Source of the DNA: Alteripontixanthobacter maritimus
Lineage (GTDB): Bacteria; Pseudomonadota; Alphaproteobacteria; Sphingomonadales; Sphingomonadaceae
Assembly (NCBI RefSeq): GCF_003340475.1
Contig: NZ_QBKA01000002.1
Location: forward strand, 1,683,501-1,747,500
Direction: 5' to 3'
DNA: 64,000 nucleotides
The position numbers were made by a program, and so were the translations under genes. Under the pieces are notes generated by a model, which did not search any database, was not told the DNA's origin, and saw nothing but the letters and a program-made list of their open reading frames with translations. Shown piece by piece: positions 34,806 through 43,494 of the stretch (positions within the stretch are counted from its first letter, which is position 1; the number at the start of each line of letters is the position of its first letter).

Positions 34806-35603
34806 ATGTCTTTAAGTGATCAGGTTGCCACCAATTTGCCCTATCTGCGCCGCTATGCCCGCGCTTTGACCGGCTCGCAGGCGACCGGCGATGCGTTTGT
34901 CCGCACGACTTTGGAAGCGGCATTGGCCGATGAAGACCTTAAATCGGAACTGGGCGAAGGCCGCGTGCCGTTATACCGGGCATTCAACAAGGTCTGGTCG
35001 AGCGCCTATCTGGAAGTTTCGGAGCCGGAAGATACCGTTACCGGCGTCCACGAAGGTGCGGCCAACGACCGGCTGAAATCGATAACTCCGCTGAACCGGC
35101 AGGCCTTGTTGCTCACTACGCTGGAAGACTTCTCGATTGCCGAGACCGCGCAGATCATGGATCTGGATGAGGGTTCGATAGAGCAAATGGTGCAGGAAGC
35201 GGTTGCCGATATCGATCGGGAATCCTCCACCAGCGTTCTCATTATCGAGGATGAGCCGCTGATCTCGATGCAGCTGGAAGACCTCGTACGTTCGCTTGGT
35301 CACGAAATTTGCGGCACCGCGGCAACGCGAACACAAGCTCAGGAGGTTGTGGCCGAAAACACGCCGGGTCTGGTGCTTGCCGACATCCAGCTTGCTGACG
35401 GCTCGTCCGGACTTGATGCGGTCGATGACATCCTGGCCATCGACAGTGTTCCGGTAATCTTCATTACCGCTTATCCCGAACGGCTGCTGACAGGCGATCG
35501 TCCCGAACCGACCTATCTGGTCACCAAGCCGTTCCAGGAATCGACCGTTCGCACTGCCATCAGTCAAGCGCTGTTCTTTGGATCGAGCCGTCCGCTCGGG
35601 TAA
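34806..35603 (+). CDS. phyR: General stress response anti-anti-sigma factor PhyR
   Basis: A 265-residue protein: an N-terminal sigma-factor-like domain (LPYLRRYARALTGSQATGDAFVRTTLEAAL, residues 1-130) followed by a receiver (VLIIEDEPLISMQLEDLVRSLGHEICGTAATRTQA) with phosphoacceptor Asp193 in LADIQLADG and Lys in LVTKPF. Phosphorylated PhyR exposes the sigma-like domain, which sequesters NepR and frees EcfG. ATG 34806 is preceded by GGGAAGGGA. Convergent with the sensor kinase gene, with a terminator between. Length and domain order are standard. Confidence 0.97.
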   Translation: MSLSDQVATNLPYLRRYARALTGSQATGDAFVRTTLEAALADEDLKSELGEGRVPLYRAFNKVWSSAYLEVSEPEDTVTGVHEGAANDRLKSITPLNRQALLLTTLEDFSIAETAQIMDLDEGSIEQMVQEAVADIDRESSTSVLIIEDEPLISMQLEDLVRSLGHEICGTAATRTQAQEVVAENTPGLVLADIQLADGSSGLDAVDDILAIDSVPVIFITAYPERLLTGDRPEPTYLVTKPFQESTVRTAISQALFFGSSRPLG

Positions 35604-35625
35604 AAATATCATGCGATAGAAAACT

Positions 35626-35656
35626 AAAGGGCGGCCTGCGACGGCCGCCCTTTTTC
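35626..35656 (+). terminator. Rho-independent terminator after phyR
   Basis: AAAGGGCGGCC and GGCCGCCCTTT form a strong stem (35626-35653) followed by a T run, 23 bp after the phyR stop. The A-rich flank lets it also serve the convergent kinase gene only weakly. Confidence 0.92.
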
Positions 35657-35722
35657 GTTCTCGGTCAAGAATCTTCTACCCCACCGGCGTCAGGCCGTAG
35701 CAGGCTTAAGCTTGTGCCACTC

Positions 35723-37405
35723 TTACTTGACTGCTCGCATGGCGAAATCGCTTGGCTTGCGGACGGGTACGAGCAGCACACACCGTACACCGCTGGCATC
35801 GAAATCGAGCGTGACGGGGTGCTTCAATTCGTGGGCCACGATTTTCTCGATCAGATCGGTTCCGAAACCTCGCTTGCGATCCTGCGGTACCGCCGGGCCG
35901 CCCTCCTCGATCCATTCTACACGGGCCAGCCGGTCATGTTCGAGCGACCATTTGACAGACACTTTCGCGCCAGGCTGACTGAGCGCGCCGAACTTCGCCG
36001 CGTTCGTTGCCAGTTCGTGTAATGCCAGGCCAAGGGACAGCGCATCGTTCGGCGCCAGTTCCACAGCTGGTCCGTCGAGCACGACCTCGTTATCCGCGCT
36101 CCTCGCATAAGGCGCGATTTCTGCTTCGACCACGCTACGGATGGGGGTCGTGCCCCATTCGGACTGGGTCAACAGGTCATGGGTGGCTGACAGCGCCCGG
36201 ATGCGGCCATCGATACCAGTCGCAAAATCATCCAGATTGGTAGCCCTGCGGCGGGTCAGCGAGACGATCGACAACACGTTCGCCAAGGTGTTCTTCACAC
36301 GATGATTGAGTTCACGGGTCAGCGAATTGCGAATGGAATTCTGTTCTTCGAGCCAGTCGAGCGAAGCCCGATCTTCGAGTGCCTGCTGGGTCAGCAAGCG
36401 GGCCACTACCATCAACAGGCTGGCGATCAACAGGCCGAACAACAGGGTCAGCATCGACAAGTTAGAAAGGAAAGAGTTTCGCGATGACGTCACTTTCAAG
36501 GTCATCGCATGATTGGCAATCAGCACATCCTCCGTCACCGAGGATACGTCGTTATTATTACCGGCCGTATTCGCATCAACCCTAGTCTCCGGGATGGTCT
36601 GCGCGACCAAATTGGATTCAGCTACCGGACCATTGTACAATCGCACCACCCGGCTGGTCAGCGACTGCATTTCCAATGCAGATTCGAGAAAGTCCTGGGT
36701 GTTGAACGGACTGTAGATAAAACCTTTCAGCCGCCGTTCCGCGCTGAGGGAATCGAACACCGGCATATAAATTAGAAAACCGGCGTCTGTGCCGGTTCCT
36801 TCCTGCACCAGGATAATCCTGCCGCTGGCAGTGGGCCGGGCGTTTTTGACAGCCTCGTCCATAGCGGCCCGCCGGATGGGTTCGGAATACATGTCGAACC
36901 CCAGCGCCCGCCTGTTCCTTTCCGTATCAGGCTGCAAGAAGGTAACTGGCACCACGAGTTCTGCGGATGACGAGGGGACCGGCTCCACTCGCATTCGACC
37001 GGGCGTCTCCTCTTGTACAGATGCTTCGAATTCGGCCACTTCCTCGGGCCTTATCGCAACAGCCCAGCCGAAACCTTCGGCACTGCGATAGTCGCTATCG
37101 AACCGCAATTCGCTGATAAAGCGGCGGAACACCGTGGCATTCACTTCTCCGGCGGTACCGAACAGTGCTGCACCCGCGCGAAGATAGGCGGAACTGGCGT
37201 TGCCGCGCCGTTCCAGCGCGCCAACCACACCACGGGCAAGTTCCCGCAATTCAGCTTGCTCGCGCTCCCGCTCACCGCGCTCAATTGCGAAAATACTAAC
37301 CGCCGTAATTGCAGCTATCGCCAGAAAAATAGCCAATGGGACGAAACGCGGATACAGCACCAGCCAACGACGCGACTGTCTGATGTCATCGGCTGCGGAA
37401 TTCAA
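35723..37405 (-). CDS. CHASE-domain membrane histidine kinase (HWE/HisKA_2 type), PhyP/PhyK-like
   Basis: A 560-residue protein: helix 1 (PLAIFLAIAAITAVSIFAI, about 20-40), periplasmic CHASE-type sensor (about 75-275, with FRRFISELRFDSDYRSAEGFGWA and RRALGFDMYSEPIRRAAM), helix 2 (LLFGLLIASLLMVVARLL, about 310-335), then the H-box ELNHRVKNTLANVLS with His368 and an ATPase domain (LHELATNAAKFGAL, RGFGTDLIEKIV). This kinase class acts on PhyR in the stress response; in Sphingomonas the adjacent PhyP mainly acts as a PhyR phosphatase. Divergent from nepR-ecfG and sharing a two-way sigma-EcfG element. Confidence 0.9.
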   Translation of the reverse strand: MNSAADDIRQSRRWLVLYPRFVPLAIFLAIAAITAVSIFAIERGEREREQAELRELARGVVGALERRGNASSAYLRAGAALFGTAGEVNATVFRRFISELRFDSDYRSAEGFGWAVAIRPEEVAEFEASVQEETPGRMRVEPVPSSSAELVVPVTFLQPDTERNRRALGFDMYSEPIRRAAMDEAVKNARPTASGRIILVQEGTGTDAGFLIYMPVFDSLSAERRLKGFIYSPFNTQDFLESALEMQSLTSRVVRLYNGPVAESNLVAQTIPETRVDANTAGNNNDVSSVTEDVLIANHAMTLKVTSSRNSFLSNLSMLTLLFGLLIASLLMVVARLLTQQALEDRASLDWLEEQNSIRNSLTRELNHRVKNTLANVLSIVSLTRRRATNLDDFATGIDGRIRALSATHDLLTQSEWGTTPIRSVVEAEIAPYARSADNEVVLDGPAVELAPNDALSLGLALHELATNAAKFGALSQPGAKVSVKWSLEHDRLARVEWIEEGGPAVPQDRKRGFGTDLIEKIVAHELKHPVTLDFDASGVRCVLLVPVRKPSDFAMRAVK

Positions 37406-37466
37406 CGGTTCACCTCAAGGTATTGTCCTGCGCCTTTGCAGGTAAATTCAATAAGCTTCCTTGGCC

Positions 37467-37494
37467 GGAACAAAAATACCGAGGCATCGTTCCC
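37467..37494. promoter_or_regulatory. Two-way sigma-EcfG promoter between the kinase gene and nepR-ecfG
   Basis: On the plus strand: GGAAC (37467-37471), 16 bp, CGTT (37488-37491), 75 bp before nepR. On the minus strand the same bases read GGAAC, 17 bp, GTT, about 60 bp before the kinase ATG. The element both begins with GGAAC and ends with GTTCC, so the -35 of one direction overlaps the -10 of the other. Forward match is perfect; the reverse lacks the C of CGTT. Confidence 0.78.
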
Positions 37495-37565
37495 ATTGCG
37501 CAGACACTACGCTAGTACAGCGCTGCGCACATGACGCCTTTCAACACGGATGGTACCTGCACTTT

Positions 37566-37742
37566 ATGACTGCTCACTCGGAAAATCGCGGATCTGGATG
37601 TTCGCCGAATGATGCTGATAGGGATGTGAAGGCCGAAAATCCGAACTGGGCATCCGGACTGCGGCAGCTGTACGATTCCGTGGTCGACGAACCGCTTCCG
37701 GACAGCTTCAAGGACTTGTTGGCGAAGCTGGACCAGAAGTAG
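37566..37742 (+). CDS. nepR: Anti-sigma factor NepR
   Basis: A 58-residue protein from ATG 37566 (MTAHSENRG). Its C-terminal half WASGLRQLYDSVVDEPLPDSFKDLLAKL is the NepR signature helix pair that clasps EcfG and, alternatively, the sigma-like domain of PhyR. It ends 2 bp before ecfG. The open frame extends upstream to 37461, but that part overlaps the promoter element. This is the expected size and position for the alphaproteobacterial general stress response. Confidence 0.95.
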   Translation: MTAHSENRGSGCSPNDADRDVKAENPNWASGLRQLYDSVVDEPLPDSFKDLLAKLDQK

Positions 37743-37744
37743 AT

Positions 37745-38356
37745 ATGGCTGAATCTAAGCGAACGGCTGCGCAGAAGGTCGATTTCAAGCGCGAGCTTAC
37801 CGAAGTGGCGCCGCACCTCCGTGCGTTTGCGCGCGGCCTTTGCGGTCGGCCGGATATGGCCGACGATCTTGTTCAGGAAACCATGCTGAAAGCGTGGGCG
37901 GCGCAGGAACGGTTCGAACCGGGCACATCCATGCGCGCGTGGACCTTTGTCATCCTCCGCAATGCCTATCTCACCGATATGCGCCGGAACCGCTTTCGCG
38001 GCGAATATGACGAGAATGTTGCGGAACGCATTCTGACTGCGCCTGCCGGGCAGGAAGAACCAATCCACCTGTCCGACATGCATCGCGCCCTGCTCACCTT
38101 GCCGCCTGAGCGGCGCGAGGCCCTCCTGCTGGTTGGCGCTGGCGGGTTCTCCTATGAAGAGGCGGCAAATATTTGCGGTTGCGCCGTCGGCACGATCAAG
38201 AGCCGTGTTGGCCGGGCGCGTGCCGCGATCAGTTCCATGTTGAGCGATGGTGATATCCCAAGGCGCGCGATCGGTGACGACGCTGCCCATCGTGCGATCC
38301 TGGAAGAGCTGGACGAGGTTGCGGCCGGCAATGGTGAAAGCGAACCTACCCGCTGA
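37745..38356 (+). CDS. ecfG: General stress response ECF sigma factor EcfG (SigT)
   Basis: A 203-residue ECF15-type sigma factor. Region 2: HLRAFARGLCGRPDMADDLVQETMLKAWAAQERFEPGTSMRAWTF; region 4: LLTLPPERREALLLVGAGGFSYEEAANICGCAVGTIKSRVGRARAAI. A C-terminal acidic tail follows. It directs RNA polymerase to GGAAC/CGTT promoters after NepR is removed. Coupled to nepR (2-bp gap) and transcribed from a promoter of its own type. Confidence 0.97.
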   Translation: MAESKRTAAQKVDFKRELTEVAPHLRAFARGLCGRPDMADDLVQETMLKAWAAQERFEPGTSMRAWTFVILRNAYLTDMRRNRFRGEYDENVAERILTAPAGQEEPIHLSDMHRALLTLPPERREALLLVGAGGFSYEEAANICGCAVGTIKSRVGRARAAISSMLSDGDIPRRAIGDDAAHRAILEELDEVAAGNGESEPTR

Positions 38357-38471
38357 GCGTGTTATTGCCTCGCCCGCTATTGTATGGCGAGCGTGACGTC
38401 TGGTTTGATAGTAACGCCCGTTGCTGCATCATTGCGGCGCGAACGGCTTTCTGGCAGCTATCGCGGCGACT

Positions 38472-39707
38472 ATGACCGATGCGCCTGCAACTCCAACGCA
38501 AACCGATCCATCTGCCACTGGCGGCGGTATCGGCGCGGACGAAGCCAGCCTCGCAGGCTTTGAGGGTCCGTCACCACGTGCCAGCCGCCGGCTGGCCTTC
38601 GCCCAACAGGAACTGCGCCTTATTTCAGCGCTGGTGCTTCTGCTGGGATTGGGACTGTTCCTCGCCCTGCCCTTCGTGCTGTCGATCGGGTCGGTCGTGT
38701 TCCTGCCGGTCACGGTCGCGGTTATTCTCACCATTGTTTTGTCCCCGTTGGCTGACAGGCTAGCGGGACTTGGCCTGCCCAACGTGCTTTCGTCGCTGTC
38801 GGCTATCTTGCTGTTCTTTGCGCTCTTGATGCTGTCGCTAACGCTTATCCTGCAACCGGCTGCGGCGTTGTTCGACAGACTGCCGGATATGGTCAAGCTC
38901 GTGGGATCACGCTTTGCCGAACTGCGCGATCAATTTGGCTGGCTTGCCAAGATGAATGAGGAACTGGCAGAGGTAATGGGCGGATCCGGTACCAAGGTGG
39001 TGCTGGCGGGACCATCCGTCCTCCAGACGCTCGCCCTTGAAACGCCCAGTGTGATTTTGGGCGTCCTGATCACGTTCCTGATGGCGTTTTTCATGATCGA
39101 AGCGCGTGTACGGATGCGCCGGCATCTGTTGTTCGACCGCGCCAGTTTCGGTAGTTCGATCAAGGCGGCACGTGTGCTGCGCGAAGTACAAGATCGGGTC
39201 GCAGCGTATATTCTCACAGTGGCGTTCATCAATGCAGGGGTGGGAGTTGTGACAGGTCTGGGAGCGTGGGCCATCGGGCTGGAGGCGCCGGTCATGTGGG
39301 GCGGCCTGGCCATGATGCTGAACTTCGTGCCCTATATCGGACCGCTCGCGATGGTCGCCCTGCTCGGGCTGTTCGGGATCGGTACCAGTGAGACACTAAT
39401 CTGGGGCTTCGTTCCGGCTGCACTGTATCTAGGCCTGCATACGGTAGAAGCCAACGTCATCACACCGTCGATCCTGGGCGCGCGATTTACCATGAATCCG
39501 GTTATGATCCTTATCGCCTTTTCCTATTTTTCATGGATATGGGGAGTTTTCGGCGCGCTTCTATCGGTCCCGATCTTGCTGATGCTGACGGCTTTTTTCG
39601 ATCATGTCGGACGCCCGAACCTTGTAGGTTTCATCTTCGGCGAGCCGTTATTCGCCAACAACATCCTCGCAGTCGGTGGGACGCCGGAGGAACCTGCGAG
39701 CACTTAA
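38472..39707 (+). CDS. AI-2E family transporter (PerM/YdiK-like permease)
   Basis: About 411 residues. The N-terminal 35 residues are acidic and unstructured; then paired helices (LISALVLLLGLGLFLALPFVLSIG, VVFLPVTVAVILTIVLSPLADRL), a helical amphipathic insertion and the C-terminal block VMWGGLAMMLNFVPYIGPLAM, GFVPAALYLGLHTVEANVITPSILG typical of the family. The substrate is generally unknown; the AI-2 label is historical. ATG 38472 (MTDAPATPTQ) is chosen over a frame opening at 38421. It follows ecfG by 115 bp without a clear stress promoter. Confidence 0.9.
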   Translation: MTDAPATPTQTDPSATGGGIGADEASLAGFEGPSPRASRRLAFAQQELRLISALVLLLGLGLFLALPFVLSIGSVVFLPVTVAVILTIVLSPLADRLAGLGLPNVLSSLSAILLFFALLMLSLTLILQPAAALFDRLPDMVKLVGSRFAELRDQFGWLAKMNEELAEVMGGSGTKVVLAGPSVLQTLALETPSVILGVLITFLMAFFMIEARVRMRRHLLFDRASFGSSIKAARVLREVQDRVAAYILTVAFINAGVGVVTGLGAWAIGLEAPVMWGGLAMMLNFVPYIGPLAMVALLGLFGIGTSETLIWGFVPAALYLGLHTVEANVITPSILGARFTMNPVMILIAFSYFSWIWGVFGALLSVPILLMLTAFFDHVGRPNLVGFIFGEPLFANNILAVGGTPEEPAST

Positions 39708-39739
39708 CCGCACATCAACTTTCGCAAATCCGGACATAA

Positions 39740-39775
39740 AAAGGCCCGCACCGGACAATCCGGAACGGGCCTTTC
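39740..39775. terminator. Bidirectional terminator between the permease and sodB
   Basis: AAAGGCCCG (39740-39748) pairs with CGGGCCTTT (39766-39774), with an inner TCCGG/CCGGA pairing. A run of A precedes it and T-rich sequence follows, so it can stop transcripts from both convergent genes. Confidence 0.88.
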
Positions 39776-39796
39776 TAATTTAATGCTCTGCGAAGC

Positions 39797-40411
39797 TTAC
39801 GAAGCGTAGCTCCACGTGGTGCCGCGCGCCAGATTGTCGCTGGCGAAGCCCCAGTTCAGCTTATTCTCGGTGACCGCCTTCAGATAGGCGGGGCGTTTGT
39901 TCTGGTGATCAAGGTAATACGCATGTTCCCATAGATCGATTACGAGAAGCGGGTTTATGCCGTTCTTATCAGCGAGGGTATCACCATCATGGGTTTCCTC
40001 GATCGAGAGCTTGCCGCCCTTTTCCACCAACCAAACCCAACCGCTGGCGAAATGGCCGGCACCGCGGTCCTGCAGTTTGGAAGTAAGATCATCGACCGAA
40101 CCGAAGCTGTCATCGATCATGCTCTTCAGCTCGTCCGACGGGCTTTTGCTGTCGCCGGTCATGGAGTGCCAGTAGAAACCATGGTTCCAGCTTTGCGCCG
40201 CGTTGTTGAACAGACCTTGGTCGCTGCCACGTGCGGCCCCGATGATGTCTTCCAACGACTTGTCGGAATGGTCGGTTCCTTCGATCGCCTTGTTGGTCTT
40301 GTCGATATAGGCCTGGTGATGCTTGCCGTGGTGGTACGACAGCGTCTCGGCAGAAACGGCGGGCGAAAGCGCGTCGTCGGAATAGGGCAGCGGGGTTACG
40401 TTGAAAGCCAT
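39797..40411 (-). CDS. sodB: Superoxide dismutase (Fe/Mn family, probably Fe)
   Basis: A 204-residue cytoplasmic enzyme converting superoxide to peroxide and oxygen. Metal ligands lie in YHHGKHHQAYIDK, AAQSWNHGFYW and VIDLWEHAYYLDHQNKRPAYL, the DxWEHAYY block being diagnostic. The pattern NNAAQSWNHGFYWHSM resembles iron-type SodB. ATG 40411 (MAFNVTPLPY) has AGGA at proper spacing; the longer frame to 40462 adds unrelated residues. Transcribed toward the permease and separated from it by the shared terminator. Confidence 0.96.
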   Translation of the reverse strand: MAFNVTPLPYSDDALSPAVSAETLSYHHGKHHQAYIDKTNKAIEGTDHSDKSLEDIIGAARGSDQGLFNNAAQSWNHGFYWHSMTGDSKSPSDELKSMIDDSFGSVDDLTSKLQDRGAGHFASGWVWLVEKGGKLSIEETHDGDTLADKNGINPLLVIDLWEHAYYLDHQNKRPAYLKAVTENKLNWGFASDNLARGTTWSYAS

Positions 40412-40495
40412 GGGACGTCCTTGGTCAGATTGCATTGAATATTTAGGGTTCTGGTTTTGCAACGCATGGCGCGCAGGATTGTTGCATAACCGGCG

Positions 40496-41815
40496 CTAGT
40501 TTAGTTGTGGGGCGGGATGCACTGTGGCGGAGCGTTTCCGGTCCGACGACGCCGTTACCGCAACATCGGCGGTTACATTGGCGAAAGTCCGCATGATGTC
40601 AGGGATCATCTCGACCGCGACCAATAAAGCAAGCGGCTCCACTGGAATACCCATGGCGATCGCAATCGGGCCGATCGAAATGACGAAGCTGATGGAGCCC
40701 GGCAGGCTGACCGATCCGATGGAGATGATGAAAGCAACTGCAACGCCGGCCATCAGGACTACCGGACCTAGTTCGATCCCGGCCAAAGTCGCGATGTAGA
40801 TCGCGACAGCCAGGTTCATTGCAGGACTGGTCGCTCGGAAAATCGCGACCGATAGCGGCAGCACGAAATCCGCCGTCTCCTCGTGCAGTTTCAACGTTCG
40901 TGCACTCGATAGCATTGCGGGCAGACTTGCGAGCGAGCTTTGCGTAGAAATAGCCACCGCCTGCGCTGGTAACATGGCGCGAACAAAACGGACCGGGCTG
41001 GTTCGTCCGCCCAAAATACCGAGGAGATAGGCTGCGACCAGCACCACCAGCCCCATAGCCGACACGGTCAGGATATAATGCGCCAACGCCACGAACGCGC
41101 CCCCGCCCGCCTTGACGGATACGCCGATGGCGAGTGCAAACACACCAAGCGGGGCCAGCCACAGCACCCAGCCGATGATGATCAGCATGGTGTTGGCGAG
41201 CGCGTGGAAGAACCGCAGCAGCACCGTCTTCTGCGAACCGGGAAGTCGGGTCAGCGCCACCGCGAAGATGGCGAAGAAGATTGTCAGCGGAAGCATGGCG
41301 GTGTCCGCCGCGGCGCCGATAATGTTCGGCGCGATCAAGGACCGCAAAAACTCGACCAGACCGGGTACGGCCTGCGGCTCTACAGCATCTGTATCGAGAA
41401 TGGCGGACGCGGCATCTGGCGGCGGAAACATATCCAGCAGCAACGGCATCAATATCGCACTTGCGATACCGCTGAACAGGAGCATGCCGAACACCAGCGC
41501 AAGCATCCTTCGGGCTATCGCACCTGCGCGCGCTGCCTCGATCAATTTCGCTATGCCGACGATCAGCAATGCAGCCACCAACGGTATGATCGTCATCTGA
41601 AGCGCGCGTAGCCACAACTCGCCAATCAGCTTCGCCCCCATCAGGAGCGGGCTTTCCTCAGCCATCCCGACGAGCAGCCACCCTGCCAGTAATCCTGCTA
41701 CCAGCCCGCCGAATGTCCACCAGAGCGGCAGCCGGATCTGCACCAATTTACCGGCATTGTCATTCAGACCACCGCCAGTTTCGGTTGCTTTCCCGTCTCG
41801 CTCAATCTCGGTCAA
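40496..41815 (-). CDS. Dicarboxylate/amino acid:cation symporter (DAACS, GltP/SDF family)
   Basis: A 439-residue membrane transporter. The family's helical hairpins are visible: SISTQSSLASLPAMLSSA (HP1-like serine-rich motif), VLPLSVAIFRATSPAMNLAVAIYIA (helix 7, with ATSPAMN in place of the common T-NMDG), and GSVSLPGSISFVISIGPIAIAMGIP (HP2). It couples uptake of acidic amino acids or C4 dicarboxylates to sodium or protons. An N-terminal polar extension of about 30 residues precedes the first helix. The substituted helix-7 motif suggests an unusual substrate or ion coupling. Confidence 0.9.
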   Translation of the reverse strand: MTEIERDGKATETGGGLNDNAGKLVQIRLPLWWTFGGLVAGLLAGWLLVGMAEESPLLMGAKLIGELWLRALQMTIIPLVAALLIVGIAKLIEAARAGAIARRMLALVFGMLLFSGIASAILMPLLLDMFPPPDAASAILDTDAVEPQAVPGLVEFLRSLIAPNIIGAAADTAMLPLTIFFAIFAVALTRLPGSQKTVLLRFFHALANTMLIIIGWVLWLAPLGVFALAIGVSVKAGGGAFVALAHYILTVSAMGLVVLVAAYLLGILGGRTSPVRFVRAMLPAQAVAISTQSSLASLPAMLSSARTLKLHEETADFVLPLSVAIFRATSPAMNLAVAIYIATLAGIELGPVVLMAGVAVAFIISIGSVSLPGSISFVISIGPIAIAMGIPVEPLALLVAVEMIPDIMRTFANVTADVAVTASSDRKRSATVHPAPQLN

Positions 41816-41929
41816 CGCCCTGTCCCCTTTTCAAGCGTGCCTTAACCCGTCAGAAGCGCGAGGCAACTCCCGGCGCGCACACCGGCGGTGCCTGGGCGCC
41901 GTATTTATTCATGTAAGACAGGGCATTCC

Positions 41930-43270
41930 ATGACACGCAAGCTTTTCGGTACGGACGGTATCCGCGGTACCACGAACGAAGGCGTGATGACCGCCACCAT
42001 GGCGATGCGGGTGGCGCAGGCCGCAGGCAATCATTTCCGCCGCGGGCACCACCGCCACCGTGTGGTGATCGGCAAGGATACGCGGTTGTCGGGCTACATG
42101 ATGGAAAGCGCGCTGGTAGCAGGCTTCACCAGCGTGGGCGTGGACGTAATCATGACCGGCCCCCTCCCCACCCCTGCGGTCGCATTGCTAACCCGCGAAA
42201 TGCGCGCCGATCTCGGCGTGATGATCTCCGCCAGCCACAACCCCTATCGCGACAACGGCTTGAAGCTGTTCGGGCCCGACGGGTTCAAATTGTCGGACGA
42301 AACCGAAGCCGAAATCGAGGCGCTGGTCGAACTGCAGCCGGAACTCGTGGCCGCGCAGGACATCGGCCGCGCCCGCCGGGTGGATGACGCGCCGGGACGC
42401 TATATCCACGGGGTAAAACAGTCGGTCAGCGATGACATCCGCTTCGATGACCTGAAAGTGGTAGTCGATTGTGCCAATGGCGCGGCCTACCAGGTGGCCC
42501 CCAGCGCAATCTGGGAACTGGGCGCGGAAGTGATCGCACTTGGCGTGGAACCCAATGGCACCAACATCAATGACGGCGTCGGCTCGACTTCGCTGGATGC
42601 TGTCAAGGCGCGCGTGATCGCGGAAGGGGCGGATATCGGGATCGCCCTGGATGGCGATGCCGACCGGCTGATTGTCATCGACGAGAAAGGTCAGACGGTC
42701 GACGGCGACCAGATCATGGCGCTCATCGCCACGCGGGCTGCCGAGAAGGGTGAACTGCGCGGTGGCGGCGTCGTGGCCACAGTGATGAGCAATCTGGGCC
42801 TTGAACGATACCTGGAAACACAGAACCTGACGCTGGAACGCGCCAAGGTGGGCGACCGCTATGTGCTGGAAAAGATGAAGGCAGGCGGCTTCAACATCGG
42901 TGGGGAGCAATCGGGGCATATGATCATGCTAGATCATGGCACCACGGGGGATGGCACCGTGGCAGCTTTGCGAGTGCTCGCCAGCCTCGTGCGCAGCGGC
43001 AAGCGTGCCAGCGAAATGCTGCATATGTTCGAACCGGTGCCGCAATTGCTTAAGAATGTGCGCTATGATGGCGGCGATCCGCTTGGCGATGCCAAGGTGA
43101 AGGCAGTCATTGCGGATGCCGAAGCGGAACTTGCGGGCAAGGGGCGTCTCGTCATCCGCAAATCAGGCACCGAACCGCTGATCCGGGTAATGGCGGAAGG
43201 CGATGATAGCGCCCAGGTCGAAACCGTGGTGGACCGCATTTGCGACGCCGTGAAAGCAGCCGCCGCTTGA
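41930..43270 (+). CDS. glmM: Phosphoglucosamine mutase
   Basis: A 446-residue enzyme converting glucosamine-6-phosphate to glucosamine-1-phosphate for peptidoglycan and [17 protein letters not shown] at the N-terminus, the phosphoserine loop [13 protein letters not shown] (Ser102), the magnesium loop [13 protein letters not shown], the sugar-specificity loop [13 protein letters not shown] and the phosphate loop [15 protein letters not shown] are all present. ATG 41930 fits the family N-terminus; the frame is open from 41888. The TGA overlaps the next gene's ATG (TGATG). Confidence 0.97.
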   Translation: MTRKLFGTDGIRGTTNEGVMTATMAMRVAQAAGNHFRRGHHRHRVVIGKDTRLSGYMMESALVAGFTSVGVDVIMTGPLPTPAVALLTREMRADLGVMISASHNPYRDNGLKLFGPDGFKLSDETEAEIEALVELQPELVAAQDIGRARRVDDAPGRYIHGVKQSVSDDIRFDDLKVVVDCANGAAYQVAPSAIWELGAEVIALGVEPNGTNINDGVGSTSLDAVKARVIAEGADIGIALDGDADRLIVIDEKGQTVDGDQIMALIATRAAEKGELRGGGVVATVMSNLGLERYLETQNLTLERAKVGDRYVLEKMKAGGFNIGGEQSGHMIMLDHGTTGDGTVAALRVLASLVRSGKRASEMLHMFEPVPQLLKNVRYDGGDPLGDAKVKAVIADAEAELAGKGRLVIRKSGTEPLIRVMAEGDDSAQVETVVDRICDAVKAAAA

Positions 43271-43494
43271 TGCTGGCGATGCATCCCGATTGCGAACGCT
43301 GCGGCGCGGACTTGTCCGCCGCGGTATCCGGCGCCTTCATATGCAGCTTCGAATGTACATTCTGCGCGTCCTGCGCGGAAAAGCTCGACGACAGATGCCC
43401 GAATTGTGGCGGTGAGCTGATGGACCGGCCCACGAGAACCGGCGACGCGCTGGAGAATTATCCCGCATCCACCACCCGGAAGTTCACCAGGTGA
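43270..43494 (+). CDS. Small DUF1272 zinc-ribbon-like protein
   Basis: A 74-residue cysteine-rich protein: CERCGADL, ICSFECTFCASCAEKL and CPNCGGEL supply eight or more Cys ligands in the DUF1272 pattern, probably binding zinc. Function unknown. The ATG at 43270 overlaps the glmM stop, and its own stop overlaps the thiD GTG, so it is translated as the middle gene of a tightly coupled trio. A second ATG at 43279 is an alternative start. Confidence 0.88.
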   Translation: MLAMHPDCERCGADLSAAVSGAFICSFECTFCASCAEKLDDRCPNCGGELMDRPTRTGDALENYPASTTRKFTR

